Shown here one piece after another: positions 60,341 to 64,000 of a DNA stretch of 64,000 nt; position 1 is the first letter of the stretch; each line of letters begins with the position of its first letter. A model generated the notes under the pieces. That model made no database searches. It saw nothing but the letters and a program-made list of their open reading frames with translations, and was not told the DNA's origin. Made by a program: the position numbers and the translations under genes. This DNA comes from Streptomyces hiroshimensis. Lineage in GTDB: Bacteria > Actinomycetota > Actinomycetes > Streptomycetales > Streptomycetaceae. The stretch spans positions 52,985 through 116,984 of the forward strand of contig NZ_BMUT01000018.1 in assembly GCF_014650335.1 (NCBI RefSeq), written 5' to 3'.

Positions 60341-61336
60341 GTGGGACAGGTCGTCGTCATCAGCACGGGCGGAACGATCGCCAGCCGCTGGCAGGGCTCC
60401 GGGTTCGCCGCCGACGCGCGGGGCGGGGACGTCCTGGCCACGGCAGCGGTGCCCGAGGGCATATCCGTGCGGGTCGTCGACCTGATGAGCGTGAACAGCG
60501 CCCGGCTCACCACCCGCGACCAGCTCGCCCTCCTGCGCACCGTGCACGAGGTGCTCGCCGACCCCGGCGTCGACGGCATCGTGGTCACCCACGGCACCGA
60601 CACGCTGGAGGAGTCGGCCTTCTTCCTCGACCTCCACCACGACGACCCCCGCCCGGTCGTCTTCACCGGCGCCCAGCTCCCGCTCGAAGCGGAGGGCGGC
60701 GACGGCCCGCGCAACCTCCACGACGCCCTGCTGGCGGCGGGCTCGGCCGAGCTGCGCGGCCACGGCGTCCTGGTCGCCTTCGACGGCCGGATCCACGCCG
60801 CCCGCGGCACGATCAAGGTGCAGACCCTGGCGGCCGACGCCTTCGCCGACCCCTCCGGCAGCCCCGTCGCGGACGTCAAGGACGGCCGCGTCCTCGTCCA
60901 CGGGCGGCCCGAGCGCCCGGCGGCGCTCCCCCTGCCGGCCGCCGGCGAGGACCTCCCCCGGGTCGACATGGTCATGCACCACTGCGACGCGGACCCGCTG
61001 CTGTTCAACGCCGCCGTCGCGGCGGGCGCCCAGGGCATCGTCCTGGTCGCCACGGGCGCGGGCAACGCGACCCCCGAGGTCGTCGCCGCCGTCGAGGCCG
61101 CGGTCGCCCGCGGCGTGCTCGTCGCCCTCACCACCCGGGTCCCGGCCGGCCCGGTCGCCGAGATCTACACCCAGGGCGGCGCCGTGGACCTCGCCGCCGC
61201 CGGGGCCGTCCTGACCGGCACCCTCCGCGCCGGGCAGGCCCGGATCGCCGTCCTCGGCGCCGCGCTCACCGCCGCCGGCACGGACGCGCGGACGGACGCG
61301 CTGCGCCGGCTCGTCGGCACCCCGGCCGCCGCCTGA
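60341..61336 (+). CDS. ansA: L-asparaginase
   Basis: 331 residues from the GTG at 60341. First nucleophile Thr in STGGTIASRW (about 8-17), second catalytic Thr-Asp in THGTDTLEES (about 86-95), family position of Lys in GTIKVQTL near 163. No signal peptide, so cytoplasmic. It converts asparagine to aspartate plus ammonia and feeds the aspartase encoded next. The ribosome site is moderate (GGGCGGG). Confidence 0.93.
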   Translation: MGQVVVISTGGTIASRWQGSGFAADARGGDVLATAAVPEGISVRVVDLMSVNSARLTTRDQLALLRTVHEVLADPGVDGIVVTHGTDTLEESAFFLDLHHDDPRPVVFTGAQLPLEAEGGDGPRNLHDALLAAGSAELRGHGVLVAFDGRIHAARGTIKVQTLAADAFADPSGSPVADVKDGRVLVHGRPERPAALPLPAAGEDLPRVDMVMHHCDADPLLFNAAVAAGAQGIVLVATGAGNATPEVVAAVEAAVARGVLVALTTRVPAGPVAEIYTQGGAVDLAAAGAVLTGTLRAGQARIAVLGAALTAAGTDARTDALRRLVGTPAAA

Positions 61337-61395
61337 GCCTCCCCCTTCCCCCCTCCCCCTGCCGCTCCCCCCACCGCACCCGATCGGATCCCCCC

Positions 61396-62832
61396 ATGTC
61401 GGCCTCCGCCCCCGGCTCCTCCCGCACCGAACACGACCTCCTCGGCGACCGCGACGTCCCCACCGCCGCGTACTACGGCGTGCACACCCTGCGCGCCGTG
61501 GAGAACTTCCCCATCACGGGCACCCCCATCTCCGCCTACCCCGACCTCGTCACCGCCCTCGCCTCCGTCAAGCAGGCCGCCGCCCTCGCCAACCGCGACC
61601 TGGAGCTGCTCGACGACCGCAAGGTGGACGCGATCGTCCGGGCCTGCGAGGAGATCCGCGACGGGCAGTGGCACGACCACTTCGTCGTCGACGTCATCCA
61701 GGGCGGCGCCGGCACCTCCACCAACATGAACGCCAACGAGGTCATCGCCAACCGCGCGCTCGAACTCCTCGGCCACGACAAGGGCGACTACAAGCACCTG
61801 CACCCGCTGGAGGACGTCAACGCCGGGCAGAGCACCAACGACGTCTACCCGACCGCGGTCCGCCTCTCGCTGCAGCTCGCCGCCGCCCGCCTCCTGGAGG
61901 CCATGGAGGTGCTGCGCGAGGCCTTCGCCGCCAAGGCGGAGGAGTTCGCGGACGTCCTGAAGATGGGCCGCACCCAGCTGCAGGACGCCGTGCCGATGAC
62001 GCTGGGCCAGGAGTTCGCCGCCTACGCCGTCATGCTGGAGGAGGACCGGGCGCGGCTGGCCGAGGCGTGCGCGCTGCTGCGCGAGATCAACCTCGGCGGC
62101 ACCGCCATCGGCACCGGCCTCAACGCCCACCCCGAGTACCCGGCGCTCGCCTGCCGCCACCTCGGCGAGATCACCGGCGTCCCGGTCACCGTCGCCGGCG
62201 ATCTGGTCGAGGCCACCCAGGACATGGGCGCGTTCGTCCAGATCTCCGGTGTCCTCAAGCGGATCGCCGTCAAGCTCTCCAAGACCTGCAACGACCTGCG
62301 CCTGCTCTCCTGCGGCCCGCGCGCCGGCCTCGCCGAGATCAACCTGCCGCCGGTCCAGGCGGGTTCGAGCATCATGCCCGGCAAGGTGAACCCGGTGATC
62401 CCGGAGGTCGTCAACCAGATCGCCTTCGAGGTCATCGGCAACGACGTGACGGTCACCTTCGCCGCCGAGGCCGGCCAGCTCCAGCTCAACGCCTTCGAGC
62501 CGGTCATCGCCCACAGCCTCCTCAAGAGCCTCACCCACCTGCGGGCGGGCTGCCTGACCCTGGCCGAGCGCTGCGTCACCGGCATCACCGCCAACCGCGA
62601 GCACCTGGCCCGCCTCGTCGGCCAGTCCATCGGCCTGGCCACCGCGCTCAACCCGCACATCGGATACGAGCAGGCCACCGCCGTCGCCCAGGAGGCCCTG
62701 ACCACGGGCGCCTCGGTGCACGACCTCGTCCTGGCCAAGGGCCTGCTCACCCAGGAGCAGCTCCGGGAGATCCTCCACCCGGACAACCTCGCCCGTCCCC
62801 ACACGCGCACGGCTGCGACCGTCCGCGCCTGA
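61396..62832 (+). CDS. aspA: Aspartate ammonia-lyase (aspartase)
   Basis: 478 residues, usual length. EHDLLGDRDVPTAAYYGVHTLRAVENFPITG start, GGAGTSTNMNANEVIANRA, the superfamily signature GSSIMPGKVNPVIPEV with the catalytic Ser near 324, and GNDVTVTFAAEAGQLQLNAFEPV. Deaminates aspartate to fumarate. Starts 59 bases after asparaginase with only a weak ribosome site. Confidence 0.97.
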   Translation: MSASAPGSSRTEHDLLGDRDVPTAAYYGVHTLRAVENFPITGTPISAYPDLVTALASVKQAAALANRDLELLDDRKVDAIVRACEEIRDGQWHDHFVVDVIQGGAGTSTNMNANEVIANRALELLGHDKGDYKHLHPLEDVNAGQSTNDVYPTAVRLSLQLAAARLLEAMEVLREAFAAKAEEFADVLKMGRTQLQDAVPMTLGQEFAAYAVMLEEDRARLAEACALLREINLGGTAIGTGLNAHPEYPALACRHLGEITGVPVTVAGDLVEATQDMGAFVQISGVLKRIAVKLSKTCNDLRLLSCGPRAGLAEINLPPVQAGSSIMPGKVNPVIPEVVNQIAFEVIGNDVTVTFAAEAGQLQLNAFEPVIAHSLLKSLTHLRAGCLTLAERCVTGITANREHLARLVGQSIGLATALNPHIGYEQATAVAQEALTTGASVHDLVLAKGLLTQEQLREILHPDNLARPHTRTAATVRA

Positions 62833-62888
62833 GACAACTCCCCGTACAACGCACAACCCTGCACACCCAGGAAAGAAGAAGTATCCCC

Positions 62889-64000
62889 ATGGCAACGGCG
62901 CCAAGCGTCTCGTACTCGATGACGGTCCGGCTGGAGGTCCCCGCGAGCGGAACCTCGGTCAGCGAGCTCACCACGGCCGTGGAGTCCTCCGGCGGATCGG
63001 TGACGGGCCTGGACGTGACCGCTTCCGGTCACGAGAAGCTCCGGATCGACGTCACCATGGCGACCACGTCCACCGACCACGCCGACGAGATCGTGGAGAA
63101 GCTGCGCGGCATCGAGGGCGTGGTGCTGGGCAAGGTGTCGGACCGTACGTTCCTGATGCACCTCGGCGGCAAGATCGAGATGGCGTCGAAGCACCCGATC
63201 CGCAACCGTGACGACCTGTCGATGGTCTACACGCCGGGCGTGGCGCGGGTGTGCATGGCGATCGCGGAGAATCCGGAGGACGCGCGCCGGCTGACGATCA
63301 AGCGCAACAGCGTGGCCGTGGTCACGGACGGCTCGGCGGTGCTGGGTCTGGGCAACATCGGCCCCAAGGCCGCCCTCCCGGTCATGGAGGGCAAGGCCGC
63401 CCTCTTCAAGCGCTTCGCCGGCATCGACGCCTGGCCGATCTGTCTGGACACGCAGGACCCGGATGCGATCGTGGAGATCGTCAAGGCCATCGCCCCGGGG
63501 TTTGCGGGCATCAACCTGGAGGACATCTCGGCGCCGCGCTGCTTCGAGATCGAGGCGCGGCTGCGGGAGGCGCTGGACATCCCGGTCTTCCATGACGACC
63601 AGCACGGTACGGCGATCGTGGTGCTGGCGGCGCTGACGAATGCGCTGCGGGTGGTCGGCAAGGAGGTCGGTGACGTACGGGTCGTCATGTCGGGTGCGGG
63701 CGCGGCCGGTACGGCGATCCTCAAGCTGCTGATCGCCGCCGGCGTCAAGCACGCCGTCGTCGCCGACATCCACGGCGTGGTGCACGCCGGCCGTGCGGAC
63801 CTCGTCGACGCGGGCCCGGAGACGGCGCTGCGCTGGATCGCCGACAACACCAACCCCGAGGGGATGACCGGCACCCTCAAGGAAGCCGTGCGCGGCGCGG
63901 ACGTCTTCATCGGCGTCTCCGCCCCCAACGTCCTGAACGGCGAGGACGTCGCCGCGATGGCCGACAACGCCATCGTCTTCGCGCTCGCCAACCCCGACCC
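62889..64000 (+). CDS. NAD-dependent malic enzyme with N-terminal ACT-like domain (partial)
   Basis: The first 370 codons are visible; the C-terminus runs past the window. The first 80 residues (SYSMTVRLEVPASGTSV, RIDVTMATTSTDHADEIVEKL) look like an ACT-type regulatory domain. Then the malic-enzyme core: VYTPGVARVC, VTDGSAVLGLGNIGPKAALPVMEGKAALFKRFAG, FHDDQHGTA (metal and NAD site) and the NAD Rossmann loop GAGAAGTAI. It oxidatively decarboxylates malate to pyruvate. ACT domain suggests control by an amino acid. Third step of the asparagine-to-pyruvate series. Confidence 0.95.
   Translation, partial: MATAPSVSYSMTVRLEVPASGTSVSELTTAVESSGGSVTGLDVTASGHEKLRIDVTMATTSTDHADEIVEKLRGIEGVVLGKVSDRTFLMHLGGKIEMASKHPIRNRDDLSMVYTPGVARVCMAIAENPEDARRLTIKRNSVAVVTDGSAVLGLGNIGPKAALPVMEGKAALFKRFAGIDAWPICLDTQDPDAIVEIVKAIAPGFAGINLEDISAPRCFEIEARLREALDIPVFHDDQHGTAIVVLAALTNALRVVGKEVGDVRVVMSGAGAAGTAILKLLIAAGVKHAVVADIHGVVHAGRADLVDAGPETALRWIADNTNPEGMTGTLKEAVRGADVFIGVSAPNVLNGEDVAAMADNAIVFALANPD

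Overview
The window is chromosomal DNA from a Streptomyces-like actinomycete. GC content is very high, third codon positions are almost always G or C, GTG starts are common, and stop/start overlaps (ATGA, GTGA) chain genes into long operons. The gene content also fits: ECF sigma factor, several TetR/MerR/HxlR/Lrp regulators, Tat/Sec-type secreted hydrolases and a Streptomyces-type contractile injection system. No rRNA, tRNA, CRISPR array, integrase, transposase or phage capsid gene was seen.

1-5858 (minus): one translationally coupled operon read from 5858 leftwards. It encodes a sporulation-delaying-protein (SDP) type toxin precursor (SdpC), SdpA, SdpB, a 66-residue Cys/His protein, an ABC exporter (ATPase and permease) and a two-component system whose kinase runs off the left edge. 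It looks like a complete actinobacterial SDP-type killing-factor locus with its own transporter (export or immunity) and sensor. An 18-bp perfect palindrome lies upstream of sdpC. 6073-9575 (plus): an unknown membrane protein and a large Orn/Lys/Arg decarboxylase.

9562-16234 (minus): a six-gene operon read from 16234 leftwards: sugar-phosphate cyclase (dehydroquinate-synthase fold, resembling 2-epi-5-epi-valiolone synthase), SDR, GMC oxidoreductase, Gfo/Idh/MocA oxidoreductase, sugar-porter-like MFS and HAD phosphatase. This is a candidate cyclitol biosynthetic cluster without an aminotransferase.

16619-32625: ordinary accessory genes. They include a Cys-rich small protein, a macro-domain protein, a HEAT-like protein, TetR/carboxylesterase, a secreted ricin-B lectin, TetR/alpha-beta hydrolase, a DacB/PBP4-like peptidase, MerR/MFS, a secreted esterase, an HxlR regulator carrying a duplicated C-terminal domain, an SMP-30-like secreted protein and a secreted TolB/PD40 beta-propeller. 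Several intergenic regions hold clear inverted repeats likely to be operators.

32749-55147 (minus): an extracellular contractile injection system (eCIS) locus read from the sheath gene leftwards: sheath, tube, a zinc-ribbon protein, a Pro/Ala-rich linker protein, a Pvc16-like cap, AAA+ ATPase, a tube-domain adaptor and a LysM adaptor as separate genes, hub and spike as separate genes, a PAAR-like tip, gp25, two large baseplate proteins, a tail protein with a Gln/Glu repeat and a beta-helix-like region, and a DUF6519-like protein. Upstream sits a DUF4157 (eCIS core domain) protein that is a candidate payload. Beyond a strong hairpin there is a small sigma-factor operon (55283-56759).

56995-64000: a tandem double alpha/beta hydrolase, a glyoxalase-family protein, a hypothetical protein, and an Lrp regulator divergent from asparaginase, aspartate ammonia-lyase and malic enzyme. 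The last three form an asparagine to aspartate to fumarate (malate) to pyruvate route; the malic enzyme is cut by the right edge.
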